A stretch of DNA of 53,765 bases from Bordetella parapertussis (GCA_945906815.1 CAMDRT010000032.1:1-53765); one strand, 5' to 3'; counted from the stretch's first letter, positions 28,988-37,671 are shown. Made by a program: numbers and translations. The notes: generated by a model from the sequence alone, not told the origin.

Positions 28988-30121
28988 ATGGAACTCAAAT
29001 ACGGATTCATCAGCGCCGACGATCACGTGCAGGAGCACCCCGAGGTCTGGACCCAACGCATGTCGAAGGCTAAATGGGGGGAGCGCATCCCGCACGTAGA
29101 GCGTCAGGCGGATGGCGCCGAATGCTGGATGATAGATGGCAAACAAGCGGATTTGCGCGGCGTGGCGCTGGCGGGCGCCACCATGCCAGACCGTGCGCGC
29201 GAACCGCAGCGCTGGGAGGAGGTTCCCAAGGCTGCCTATGTGCCGGGCGAACGCCTCAACGCGATGGACGTCGACGGCGTGGATTATTCCGTGCTCTATC
29301 CCACGGTGGCGGGGCGGGCGGGTGAAACTTTCGGCAGTCTCGCCGACCCGGCGTTAGAACTGGCCTGCGTGGAGGCGTACAACGACTGGTTGATCGAGGA
29401 ATGGGCTGCCACCAGCCCGCGCTTCATCCCCCAGTGCATCGTGCCCTTGTCTCCCATAGAGGCCACAGTGAAGGAGATCAGGCGCGCGGTAGCCAAGGGC
29501 CATCGCGGTGTGGTGCTGCCGGCGCTGCCGATGATGCTGCGTAAAGTGCCGCACATCAACGAAGCCGTTTACGATCCGGTGTGGGCGGTGTGTCAGGAGC
29601 TCGATGTGCCGGTGTGTTTTCACTCAGGCTCGACACGCGAGATCCAGTTTCCGCCGTATGAGGGTTTCACCACCGAAGTGGCTGCCGCGCTGGAAGCGAT
29701 CACGCGCCCGGTGAGTTCGGTGCTGGTAGTCGCGAACTTTCTGTATTCGCAAATCCTGCATCGTTTTCCCAAGCTTAAAATTGTGTTCGCTGAAACCACC
29801 CTCGCCTGGGGTGCCTATGAGCTGGAACTCGCCGACCATCAGTTCGAGCGCCAGCGCATCAACACCGAAGGTTACGACCTGACGCCGTCTCAACTCTTCA
29901 AGCGCAATTGTCATTTGGTCGGGTGGTTTGATGCGACAGGCATGAAGACGCGTCATCACCTCGGCCTGAACAGCATACTGTGGAGCACCAACTTTCCGCT
30001 GGGCACCTCCACCTGGCCGGAAAGCCGCAAAGCGATAGCGCGTTGTTTTGACGGTGTGCCCGAGCATGAACGCCGCCAGGTGCTGGTCGACAATACCGCT
30101 AAACTCTACAAGCTTGCTTGA
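28988..30121 (+). CDS. Amidohydrolase 2 family protein, second of the pair, catalytic Asp replaced by Asn
   Basis: 377 residues, starting 13 bases after the first copy. The fold and many landmarks are shared with the upstream gene, and Asp11/His13 (SADDHVQEHPEVW) are kept. But the second motif is Cys210-x-His212 (PVCFHSG), and the last motif reads LWSTNFPLGTSTWPES, with Asn335 at the position of the catalytic Asp and Leu338 in place of the following His. If the alignment is right, this copy would be inactive or use altered chemistry, and might serve as a partner subunit. It overlaps or abuts the next CoA-transferase gene. Confidence 0.8.
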   Translation: MELKYGFISADDHVQEHPEVWTQRMSKAKWGERIPHVERQADGAECWMIDGKQADLRGVALAGATMPDRAREPQRWEEVPKAAYVPGERLNAMDVDGVDYSVLYPTVAGRAGETFGSLADPALELACVEAYNDWLIEEWAATSPRFIPQCIVPLSPIEATVKEIRRAVAKGHRGVVLPALPMMLRKVPHINEAVYDPVWAVCQELDVPVCFHSGSTREIQFPPYEGFTTEVAAALEAITRPVSSVLVVANFLYSQILHRFPKLKIVFAETTLAWGAYELELADHQFERQRINTEGYDLTPSQLFKRNCHLVGWFDATGMKTRHHLGLNSILWSTNFPLGTSTWPESRKAIARCFDGVPEHERRQVLVDNTAKLYKLA

Positions 30122-30150
30122 CCCTAGAAAAAACATTTAGCCACAACGCA

Positions 30151-31410
30151 ATGCCCGCACCGATGCTGCTGCAGGGGGTTAAGGTATTAACGCTGGAGCA
30201 GGTGCATGCCTTGCCCTGGGGCACCGCGTTCCTGGCCGACATGGGCGCCCAGGTTATCCGCATCGAAAGTGTGGGGCACATGCAGGATCGCAAGGCCGGG
30301 CCGTTCCCCGACGGCAAGCCGGGGCCGGAATGGTGGAATGAGGGCGGCAACCTGGCGTATTTCGGTACCCGTAACAAGCAAAGCCTGTGTCTGGATGTGA
30401 CCCATCCCGCGGGCAAGGAAATCTTCCTCAAACTGGTCAAGCACAGCGATATTGTGACCGACAACTTCAGGCCCGGCACGATGCGCCGTTTCGGCTTCGA
30501 TCACGACAGCCTGGCCCAGGTTAACCCGCGCATCATCACGCTGAGCAGCACCGCCTTCGGTCACAGCGGCCCCTGGAGCAAAGCGGGATCGCGCGCGCGC
30601 ACTGTGGATGCGGTATGCGGCATGTCGGCCCTCACCGGTTACGAGGGCGGCCCATCCCTGCGCGCCAGCAATAATTATATGGATCACTCCACCGGCAACA
30701 ACGTGGCCTATGCCCTGTTGCTGGCTTTGTATCGCCGCAACAGAACCGGCACCGGGATGCGCATCGACTTGAGCATGCAGGAGACCGGCGTCTCCTGCAT
30801 AGCGCCCGCCATACTGGAGACGCAACGCGGCATTGCGCGTGCACGCCTGGGCTGCGGCCATCTGTGGAAGTCTCCACATAACGTCTATCCCTGCACGGGC
30901 AGCGACCGCTGGATCGCCATCGCGGTATCCCACGACGCAGAATGGGCGGCGTTAAAGCAGATCATGGGCGAACCTGCGTGGGCAAAGGATGCGCGCTTCG
31001 ATGGGGCAAAAAGCCGCTGGCAACATCGTCATGCATTGGATCAGCAACTGGCGGCGTGGACCGCGACGCAGGACGACAAGGCGTTGATGGCGTTACTGCA
31101 AGAGCAGGGCATTTGCGCCGGTGCGGTGCTGACCGCGGCGGACCTGGTCAACGATCCGCATCTAAGGCAGCGCGGATTTATGCAGGAGTACGAACGCGAG
31201 GGATCCCCGACCGTAGGCACTCGCACCTACGCGGGACGCCCCTTTCGTGTGGCCGGGGTGCCGATGGCAATCCGCCACACCGCAAACATGGGAGAACACA
31301 ATAACCTGGTGCTGCGGGAAATGGCTGGGCTGGCAGAAAGTGAAATCGCGGCGCTGGCGGAAAACAGTGTCATCTTCAGCAGGCCACGGACCGAAGAGAA
31401 AGCGCCGTAG
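30151..31410 (+). CDS. Class III (CaiB/BaiF) CoA-transferase, first of a tandem pair
   Basis: About 419 residues from the ATG at 30151. A TTG at 30118 overlapping the preceding TGA would allow translational coupling. The family pattern is complete: QGVKVLTLEQVHALPWGTAFLADMGAQVIRIE, NKQSLCLDVTHPAGKEIF, and NNYMDHSTGNN with Asp178 (ATG numbering) at the catalytic position, followed by YRRNRTGTGMRIDLSMQE. It transfers CoA from an acyl-CoA donor to a carboxylic acid. The neighbour 2 bases downstream is a second member of the same family, so a heteromeric enzyme is possible. Confidence 0.88.
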   Translation: MPAPMLLQGVKVLTLEQVHALPWGTAFLADMGAQVIRIESVGHMQDRKAGPFPDGKPGPEWWNEGGNLAYFGTRNKQSLCLDVTHPAGKEIFLKLVKHSDIVTDNFRPGTMRRFGFDHDSLAQVNPRIITLSSTAFGHSGPWSKAGSRARTVDAVCGMSALTGYEGGPSLRASNNYMDHSTGNNVAYALLLALYRRNRTGTGMRIDLSMQETGVSCIAPAILETQRGIARARLGCGHLWKSPHNVYPCTGSDRWIAIAVSHDAEWAALKQIMGEPAWAKDARFDGAKSRWQHRHALDQQLAAWTATQDDKALMALLQEQGICAGAVLTAADLVNDPHLRQRGFMQEYEREGSPTVGTRTYAGRPFRVAGVPMAIRHTANMGEHNNLVLREMAGLAESEIAALAENSVIFSRPRTEEKAP

Positions 31411-31412
31411 CC

Positions 31413-32621
31413 ATGGACGGCATACTTTCCGCAGTAAAGGTGCTGGAACTGGCGCACGCCCCCTCCGGTGCGTTTTGCGCCAAACTGCTGGCGGATCAGG
31501 GCGCTGACGCGATCAAGGTAGAGCCGCCCGGCAGGGGGGATGAGGCGCGCCATGAACCGCCGTTTATCGGCGGCGAGCCGCACCCTGAGCGCAGCACCGC
31601 CTTCCTCGCACTGAACACCAACAAGTGCGGTATTACTCTGGACGTGGAACAGGCGGCAGGCCGCGACTTGTTCCTGCAACTGGCGTCTGCCGCTGACGTG
31701 ATTATCGAAAGTTACCCGCCCGGACATCTGCAGTGCCTGGGTCTGGACTACGCCGTCCTCAAGGCCGCGAACCCCAAGACGATCCTGCTCTCGATCTCGT
31801 ACTTCGGGCAGCATGGCCCGTATGCCGGCTACAAGGGAGACGATCTTATCGCCCAGGCCATGGGCGGCTACCTCTACGCCGTCACGGGTTCTGCGGAGCG
31901 GCCGCCGATGGGTACGGCGCTCGAGCAGATGGAGCTTACCGCCGGGCGCAACGGCGTCATTGCCATCATGGCTGCGCTACTGCGGCGGGATCAAAGCGGT
32001 GAGGGCAATCACATAGATCTGTCGGTGATGGAGGCAGCCATCAGCACCCCATCGGCGCTCATCCACCCCTATAGCTTCACTGGACGCAATCCGCGCCGGG
32101 GCAGCGGCGACCGTAACGTCATGGACGGCATGCATTTGCCCACCCGCGACGGTGAAGTCACGCTGACCACCGCCGGCACCGGCGGCCGGCCGATGGAGGT
32201 GTGGTCGGAATTCCTCGGTGAACCGCGGCTGCTCGACCCCAAGTTTGCCACGCGTTTATCGCGGCAGGAAAATTCGCAGGCGCTGTGCGATTTGGTTGCC
32301 CCCAAGCTTGCGCTATGGAACAACCTTGACCTGATGCGCGAAACCATGGCGCGCGGTCTGGTCATCGGTCTGGTGCAAAGCCCGCAGCAGGTATTGGATT
32401 CACCCCATTTGGCGGAACGGGGTTTCTTCGTCGAGCTTGAGCACGCGGAAACGGGTGCGCTGAAATATCCGGGACCGGGGTTCTTCTTCGATGGCGTCAA
32501 CCCGATGCAGTCGATGCGCGCAGCGCCCCGCTTGGGAGAGCATAACGTCGAAGTCTATTGCGAACGACTGGGCCTTACGCACGAGGCCTTGGAGCGACTG
32601 CGAGCGGCGCGAGTGGTTTAA
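31413..32621 (+). CDS. Class III (CaiB/BaiF) CoA-transferase, second of the pair, Glu at the catalytic Asp position
   Basis: 402 residues, starting 2 bases after the previous stop. The N-terminal VKVLELAHAPSGAFCAKLLADQGADAIKVEPPGRGDEAR and the NTNKCGITLDVEQAAGRDLF blocks are standard. In the active-site region ALEQMELTAGRNG aligns with YMDHSTGNN of the first copy, putting Glu174 where the acyl-carrying Asp is expected. Heteromeric family members such as benzylsuccinate CoA-transferase (BbsEF) are known, so this may be a structural subunit. Its 3' end overlaps that of the convergent flavin oxidoreductase by 4 bases. Confidence 0.85.
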   Translation: MDGILSAVKVLELAHAPSGAFCAKLLADQGADAIKVEPPGRGDEARHEPPFIGGEPHPERSTAFLALNTNKCGITLDVEQAAGRDLFLQLASAADVIIESYPPGHLQCLGLDYAVLKAANPKTILLSISYFGQHGPYAGYKGDDLIAQAMGGYLYAVTGSAERPPMGTALEQMELTAGRNGVIAIMAALLRRDQSGEGNHIDLSVMEAAISTPSALIHPYSFTGRNPRRGSGDRNVMDGMHLPTRDGEVTLTTAGTGGRPMEVWSEFLGEPRLLDPKFATRLSRQENSQALCDLVAPKLALWNNLDLMRETMARGLVIGLVQSPQQVLDSPHLAERGFFVELEHAETGALKYPGPGFFFDGVNPMQSMRAAPRLGEHNVEVYCERLGLTHEALERLRAARVV

Positions 32622-33658
32622 AGCACGCTCTCCGCCACCAGTCTGAGCGCTGCGCTATCGGCCTTTGCCAGGATCATGGTGCCGACGCTGCCGCGCTTTC
32701 CCGCCGCTTTCCACACTTGCAGCCGATCGCGTATGCGTGCGGCTGGCCCCACCAGCGCGACCGCATCGACCAGCCGATCCGGCACGGCGGCTGCGGCCTC
32801 TGCCTTTTTGCCGGCGAGAAACAAATCCTGAATCGCCGCGGCTTCGGCGGCGTAACCCAGACGCACCGCGTAGTCGTTGTAGAAATTCTTGCCGCGCGCG
32901 CCCATGCCGCCGACATAGAGCGCGAGCCAGTCCTTGACCGGCTGCCGGCACGCTTTAATATCGTCACCGATATGGATGGGTACGAAGGGCGCGATGTCGA
33001 ATGTTTCAAAATCTACCGTCCGCCCTGCACGCTGCATGCCGGCGCGCACATGCGGCTCGATTAAATCGTCACGTTCCGGGTCCATCAGCAGCGGCAGCAC
33101 GCCGTTGCCGACTTCACCCGCGCACGCGAGCCCGGCGGGGCTTACTGCCGCGGTGTAAATCTGCAGGTCGCGGCGGCCGTGCTGAATGCACTTCAGGGGC
33201 TTGCCGAGTCCGGTTGCCCCCGCACCCCTGTACGGTATCTGATAGTGCTCGCCCTGATGGTTGAGTGGCGCCTCGCGCGCCAGCACCGCACGCACGATGG
33301 CAATGCACTCGCGCAGGCGCGTCAGCGGCTTGCCGTAGGGGACACCGTACCAACCTTCGACCACTTGCGGTCCTGAAGGCCCCAGTCCCAGGATAAAACG
33401 CCCGCCGGTCAGCGCATCCAGCGTCATCGCGGTCATCGCGGTGAGGGCGGGAGAGCGTGCCGGCACCTGCAGTATCGACGAGCCGAGGCGGATGCGCGTG
33501 GTTTGCCCGCCCAACCACGCGAGCCGCGTCACCGCGTCCTCACCATACGACTCGCCGCACCAGGTGGAGTCGTATCCGAGCCGCTCCGCTTCGCGCACCA
33601 GCGCGATGAGTGCCGGACCGTCGGCCCCGCCCGTTGCCAACCCCAAACGCAAACGCAT
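32618..33658 (-). CDS. Luciferase-like monooxygenase family (LLM class) flavin-dependent oxidoreductase
   Basis: 346 residues, with GGGAG upstream of the ATG. The bacterial luciferase barrel is clear: LRLGLATGG strand, REAERLGYDSTWCGESYGEDAV, TTRIRLGSSILQVPARSPALTAMTAMTLDALTGGRFILGLGPSGPQVVEGWYG, and a late ALVGPAARIRDRLQVWKAAG. Such enzymes use FMNH2 or F420H2; the closest-looking subgroup is often called F420-dependent, but cofactor cannot be read from sequence. It converges on the CoA-transferase pair with a 4-base overlap and probably belongs to the same pathway under separate control. Confidence 0.85.
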   Translation of the reverse strand: MRLRLGLATGGADGPALIALVREAERLGYDSTWCGESYGEDAVTRLAWLGGQTTRIRLGSSILQVPARSPALTAMTAMTLDALTGGRFILGLGPSGPQVVEGWYGVPYGKPLTRLRECIAIVRAVLAREAPLNHQGEHYQIPYRGAGATGLGKPLKCIQHGRRDLQIYTAAVSPAGLACAGEVGNGVLPLLMDPERDDLIEPHVRAGMQRAGRTVDFETFDIAPFVPIHIGDDIKACRQPVKDWLALYVGGMGARGKNFYNDYAVRLGYAAEAAAIQDLFLAGKKAEAAAAVPDRLVDAVALVGPAARIRDRLQVWKAAGKRGSVGTMILAKADSAALRLVAESVL

Positions 33659-33925
33659 ATGGTTCTCCCTCGAAATCCGCAGATGACTGCAACACCTGAC
33701 AAGCGCCGCACCACGAATCTTCCTCGCGTAGTGTGACTACCGCGAGACTATAACATGCGGAAAATGCGCTATTTTCCTTTGCCGCAAGCGTCGTATCAAC
33801 AGACATCCCGTGGCATGCTTTTTCCTGGCAAAGGTAGCCTAAGATAGAGGGAAATGTCCTGCCCATGACCCGACAGTGCAAATCGGCATAGACAGGATAT
33901 CCTTGCCATTGCAGGAGAGTAACCA

Positions 33926-34288
33926 ATAAGTTACAATCTGTATCAGACAGAGCATTACATCACTGCCGCCGGCGTGGACGTGTTTGAGGGCTGGATCAAC
34001 AGCTTGCGCGACCAGAAGGCAGTGGCAAAAGTGCTGACGCGCATCGACCGGCTCGCGCTCGGCAATTTCGGTGACTACCGGGCGCTGGACGCCGGAGTGT
34101 TTGAACTGCGGATCGATTGGGGGCCGGGATATCGTGTGTATGCCGCGCGCGTGGGCAAGGTGGTAGTGCTCCTGTTGTGCGGCGGTGACAAGAAATCGCA
34201 ATCGAAGGATATTGCAGATGCCAAAGCCTACCTACAAGACTACAAAAAGCGCCACAAAGAAATCGGTGCCCCCAAGCGTGCCACATGA
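33926..34288 (+). CDS. RelE/HigB-family toxin of a type II toxin-antitoxin pair (apparent ATA start)
   Basis: Relatives begin with a Tyr-rich strand (xYxxYxTxxYxTxxGxDxFxxW). Here that strand (ISYNLYQTEHYITAAGVDVFEGW) is only in frame if translation starts at an ATA codon at 33926, which has GGAG about 10 bases upstream. The first standard start is GTG at 33974, which would remove 16 residues. The rest is typical: DQKAVAKVLTRIDRLALGNFGDYRAL, GVFELRIDWGPGYRVYAA, LLCGGDKKSQSKDI. The toxin cleaves mRNA at the ribosome. It overlaps the antitoxin gene by 71 bases. The start may be a mutated ATG that weakens expression. Confidence 0.75.
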   Translation: MSYNLYQTEHYITAAGVDVFEGWINSLRDQKAVAKVLTRIDRLALGNFGDYRALDAGVFELRIDWGPGYRVYAARVGKVVVLLLCGGDKKSQSKDIADAKAYLQDYKKRHKEIGAPKRAT

Positions 34289-34580
34289 GCCGTGGCTGGT
34301 TGAGCGTCTGAAAAACCCGAAGATGGCGGCCGCCTACCTTGAGGCCGCAATCGAGGATGGCGACCAGGGTGCGCTGATGCTGGCCTTGCGTCACGTCGCG
34401 CAGGCGCAGGGCGGCATCTCGCAGATCGCACGCCGGTCACACCTGAGCCGCGAGGCGACCTATCGCATGCTCTCCAAGGATGGCAACCCGGAATTGCGAA
34501 GTTTCACGGCCCTGCTCGCCGGCGCCGGTTTGCGACTTTCGGTGAAACCAGTGGAAAGCCGCGTGAAAAAGGCGGCATAG
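34218..34580 (+). CDS. HigA-like antitoxin (addiction module antidote, HTH)
   Basis: 120 residues from the ATG at 34218, preceded by AAGGA. A basic N-terminus leads into LVERLKNPKMAAAYLEAAIEDGDQGALMLALRHVAQAQGGISQIARRSHLSREATYRMLSKDGNPELRSFTALLAGAGLRLSV, the form of the DNA-binding antidotes paired with RelE/HigB toxins. It binds and neutralises the toxin and represses the operon. It overlaps the toxin by 71 bases, and the toxin-first order matches HigBA. A tRNA-Ser gene lies 57 bases beyond on the other strand. Confidence 0.88.
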   Translation: MPKPTYKTTKSATKKSVPPSVPHEPWLVERLKNPKMAAAYLEAAIEDGDQGALMLALRHVAQAQGGISQIARRSHLSREATYRMLSKDGNPELRSFTALLAGAGLRLSVKPVESRVKKAA

Positions 34581-34637
34581 GCAAAGCCGCTGTCGTCGGT
34601 TTCTGCAAGTAAAAACCGCAGCGAAATCATTGTCATC

Positions 34638-34727
34638 TGGCGGAGAGGGAGGGATTCGAACCCTCGAAGGCCTTGCGACCTTTCCGGTTTTCGAGACCGG
34701 TACATTCAACCACTCTGCCACCTCTCC
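34638..34727 (-). tRNA. tRNA-Ser (anticodon CGA)
   Basis: A complete 90-base tRNA on the minus strand. Acceptor GGAGAGG pairs with CCTCTCC, the anticodon loop TCTCGAAAA places CGA at 34691-34693 (complement), a long variable arm typical of serine tRNAs follows, the T-loop is GGTTCGAATCC, and the 3' CCA is encoded at 34638-34640. It reads UCG codons. tRNA genes are common integration sites, but no integrase or direct repeat of the 3' end was noticed here. Confidence 0.97.
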
Positions 34728-34875
34728 GGAGGCGCGGATTCTAGCAGAAAGCGCGGCGCGGGAGAATTTTCTGGCCGGTTTTGATGGCGCGCCGCATAGC
34801 GCGGGCGCGTTGTTTCAGTATCTGGCGACATTTAGTTTGCTGTATGCGCCGTATAGGGCGCAGAGGTGCTGTCGG

Positions 34876-35958
34876 CTAATCCGCCAGCAATACCTGATTG
34901 CGGCCGGCGGCTTTGGCCTTGTACAGGGCGGCATCGGCGCGCGCCAGAGTGTGCTCTATGGTCTGCGGCACGTGATGTCCGGCCACACCTATCGAAACCG
35001 TGACGTGCTTACCGTCGGGCAACATCGTGCTTTCCGCGATCACCTTGCGTATCCGTTCCGCGACCAGCGCCGCCGGCGCCGCCGGAGTCTGCGCGAACCC
35101 CAGGATGAATTCCTCGCCGCCATAACGTCCCAGAAAATCGGTCTCCCGCAGCGCGCCTTGGATGATGGCGCAAATGCGCTTGAGCACTTCATCCCCTGTC
35201 GCATGGCCGTAGCTATCGTTAATCGATTTGAAATGATCGAGGTCCAGCATGCCTATACTCAGCGCGTTGCCGCGTTTGGCGCGATAGCCTTCGCGCTCCA
35301 GCAGGTTCATCACATAGCGGCGGCTGCAGGCCCCGGTCAGGGCGTCGTGGTTGGCAAGGCTTTCCGCCTTCTTGACTGCGATTTTGAGTTCGTCATTGGT
35401 TAGGATTAGCTGTTGGCGCAAGGCGCTGATGTTGCCGCCGACGAAAGCAAACCACACCAGTACCGCGCTCAGGAAGCAGACGCGGAAAATCTCGTGGTTG
35501 GGTTCCATCGCCATGCGATAGGACCACACGGAAGCGGCGGTGGCGATGGCAAAGAAAATGGAGTAGAGCAGCGCCACCACGATCAGTTCGCGGGTGTTAA
35601 AGCGAAACACCCCGAACATGAATACGAGCGGGTAGAGCAACATCAAATTATCTCGTCCTACGCCCGCATCCACCTGCACCACGGAAATCGTCATCCCCGC
35701 CGCCACCATCATCGGCAAGGTCAGGCTGGGGTCGGACAGCCGCAGGTTAAGCCCGCTGCGAAAGCACGCATAGAACGCCGCCACGAACACCGCAACCAAA
35801 GCGGCGAGACGCCAGAAAGTGACAGCGGGCACGACATGCAGCCACGCGCCTACGCCGGTCAGTGCCACCATCATCAGCGATGCCAGGCTCGCCAGCGCCA
35901 TGCGCTGTATGCGCAGCGCCTGTTGGGGATCGTTTTCCGGCAGTAGTGACCACGTCAT
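34876..35958 (-). CDS. Membrane-bound diguanylate cyclase (GGDEF)
   Basis: About 360 residues from the ATG at 35958, chosen over longer starts because it directly precedes the first cytoplasmic stretch before the membrane part. Five or six hydrophobic helices occupy roughly residues 20-200 (7TM/MASE-like sensor), then a short coiled linker, then GGDEF with DHFKSINDSYGH (Mg2+ site) and the active-site motif GRYGGEEF. No RxxD inhibitory site is seen immediately upstream. It makes cyclic di-GMP. It could feed the surface-sensing or chemosensory-like operon 2 kb further on; no EAL or PilZ partner is nearby. Confidence 0.88.
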   Translation of the reverse strand: MTWSLLPENDPQQALRIQRMALASLASLMMVALTGVGAWLHVVPAVTFWRLAALVAVFVAAFYACFRSGLNLRLSDPSLTLPMMVAAGMTISVVQVDAGVGRDNLMLLYPLVFMFGVFRFNTRELIVVALLYSIFFAIATAASVWSYRMAMEPNHEIFRVCFLSAVLVWFAFVGGNISALRQQLILTNDELKIAVKKAESLANHDALTGACSRRYVMNLLEREGYRAKRGNALSIGMLDLDHFKSINDSYGHATGDEVLKRICAIIQGALRETDFLGRYGGEEFILGFAQTPAAPAALVAERIRKVIAESTMLPDGKHVTVSIGVAGHHVPQTIEHTLARADAALYKAKAAGRNQVLLAD

Positions 35959-36211
35959 GGGTGTGGCAGCTCGCGTGAAATTACGGGGCGTTGCCGCCGT
36001 GGGATAGAGGTGTCTACGCCAATAGTATTGCACAATCCACCGCGGCTCCCCAAGTTTTGACGCCACCGCAGTGCGGTCAAAGACTGTTCCGGCACAGCTG
36101 CCGGACCCCGGGCTGAAACCGGGGCTGCGTCATCCGCTCACGGTCAACGCTTACGCGCGTGGCATTTTGGTTTCTGCTACATTCAGGCCTTCCATTTTGC
36201 GGGAGCAAGCC

Positions 36212-37204
36212 ATGCTGAACCCAACTATGAACGCCATCGAGATCACGCGTGCCGGCGGCCCGCAAGTGCTGTCACTGACCACGCGCCCGGTGCCGCAGGC
36301 TGCTGCGGGGCAGGTGCTGATCAAGGTGGCGTTTGCTGGGATCAATCGCCACGATTGCGGCCAGCGCAATCGCGGCTTCGGCCCCAAGGGTGCAACCGAT
36401 ATACCGGGGCTTGAAGTCGCCGGTGTAGTGGCTGCGGTGGGCGCGGGTGTGACGCGCTGGAAGGTGGGTGATGCGGTGTGCGCGCTGGTTAACGGCGGCG
36501 GCTACGCGCAGTATTGCATCGCGTTACAGGAAGTGACGCTGCCGATACCGGACGGATTTGATCTGAAGCTGGCAGCGGGGCTGCCGGAAGCGCTGATGAC
36601 CGCGTGGCTGAACGTATTCATGCTGGGTCGGCTCAAGGCCGGCGAGTGGCTGCTGGTGCACGGCGGATCGAGCGGCGTGGGTAGTACCGCGATCAAGCTG
36701 GCGCGGCTGACCGGCGCAAATGTGGCCGCGACGGTGGGCAATGCGGCGAAACGCGATTTCTGCCTGAACATCGGCGCGCATGCCGCGATCAATTACCGCG
36801 AGCAGGATTTCGTCGCCGAAATCGAAAGCATCACTGCCGGACACGGCGCGGATGTGATTCTCGATATGGCCGGCACGGCTTATGCCAAGCGCAATTTACA
36901 GGCACTGGCGATGGACGGGCGCGTGATGCACTTAAGTTCAGGTGATACCAAAGAATACAGCGTGCCGCTCGCGATGATCATGGGTAAACGCGCGATGGTC
37001 AGCGGTTCGCAACTGCGAGCGTCGGCGTTAGCGGTAAAAATAGAAATTGTGCGTCAGCTTAACGAGCAAGTGTGGCCGCATTTGGGCAAGGTGACGCCAG
37101 TGATTGATTCGATACTGCCGCTGGCGCAGGCGTGTGACGCGCATGCGCGCATGGAAAGCAGTGCCCACATCGGCAAGATATTACTTGAGGTGACGCACGC
37201 ATAG
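36212..37204 (+). CDS. Quinone oxidoreductase-like medium-chain dehydrogenase (NADPH-dependent, zinc-free type)
   Basis: 330 residues from the ATG at 36212, which has GGGAG 6 bases upstream; a second ATG at 36227 is possible. The N-terminal GroES-like domain has FAGINRHDCGQRNRGFGPKG, the Rossmann fold has LVHGGSSGVGSTAIKLARLTGA, and there are no structural-zinc Cys. This is the QOR/zeta-crystallin group that reduces quinones or enones with NADPH. The substrate is unknown. It lies between two minus-strand genes and shows no operon context. Confidence 0.85.
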   Translation: MLNPTMNAIEITRAGGPQVLSLTTRPVPQAAAGQVLIKVAFAGINRHDCGQRNRGFGPKGATDIPGLEVAGVVAAVGAGVTRWKVGDAVCALVNGGGYAQYCIALQEVTLPIPDGFDLKLAAGLPEALMTAWLNVFMLGRLKAGEWLLVHGGSSGVGSTAIKLARLTGANVAATVGNAAKRDFCLNIGAHAAINYREQDFVAEIESITAGHGADVILDMAGTAYAKRNLQALAMDGRVMHLSSGDTKEYSVPLAMIMGKRAMVSGSQLRASALAVKIEIVRQLNEQVWPHLGKVTPVIDSILPLAQACDAHARMESSAHIGKILLEVTHA

Positions 37205-37263
37205 CGTTAACCGCAAGGGCGGCGTGAAGTGTAGCGCTGGACTGGAGGTTGCCGGGGCCGGCG

Positions 37264-37671
37264 TCAGCGGCCCAAGGCGAGGTTGGCCTGAATCACGCGC
37301 AGGATGTCAAAGCGCGTGATGGTGCCCACCAGTTTGCCGTCTTCGACCACCAGGAAGCGGCGGAAGGTGCGCTTGAGAAAGAGCCCGGCAGCGAAATACA
37401 CATCCATGTCAGGGGGGATGGTCTCCGGATTTGACGACATGAAGGCTGCGACATTGCCGCGCGGCAGATTGCCATCGATGCCCACCGCGACCAGCCTGAG
37501 GCAGTCCTTTTCAGTCAGTATGCCCACCAGCCGTCCCGACTGGTCCACCACCGGCGCGCCGGTGACGCGCTTGTCCAGCAGGAATCCAACCGCATCCAGG
37601 ATGTCAGTCTCCGGACGCAGTGTCGCCGCGCGCTTGTCCATATAGTCCCTGACGATTGGCAGCCTCGCCAT
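37264..37671 (-). CDS. Tandem CBS-domain protein
   Basis: 135 residues that consist almost entirely of two CBS motifs (about 10-60 and 75-130). The first reads LRPETDILDAVGFLLDKRVTGAPVVDQSGRLVGILTEKDCLR and the second IPPDMDVYFAAGLFLKRTFRRFLVVEDGKLVGTITRFDILR. Stand-alone CBS pairs bind adenine nucleotides and regulate partner proteins; no partner is evident. It converges with the oxidoreductase gene (59-base gap). Confidence 0.9.
   Translation of the reverse strand: MARLPIVRDYMDKRAATLRPETDILDAVGFLLDKRVTGAPVVDQSGRLVGILTEKDCLRLVAVGIDGNLPRGNVAAFMSSNPETIPPDMDVYFAAGLFLKRTFRRFLVVEDGKLVGTITRFDILRVIQANLALGR

Noticed and set aside
34638..34727. tRNA-Ser as an attachment site of an integrated island carrying the toxin-antitoxin genes
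   Set aside because: No integrase and no direct repeat of the tRNA 3' end was found in the window.
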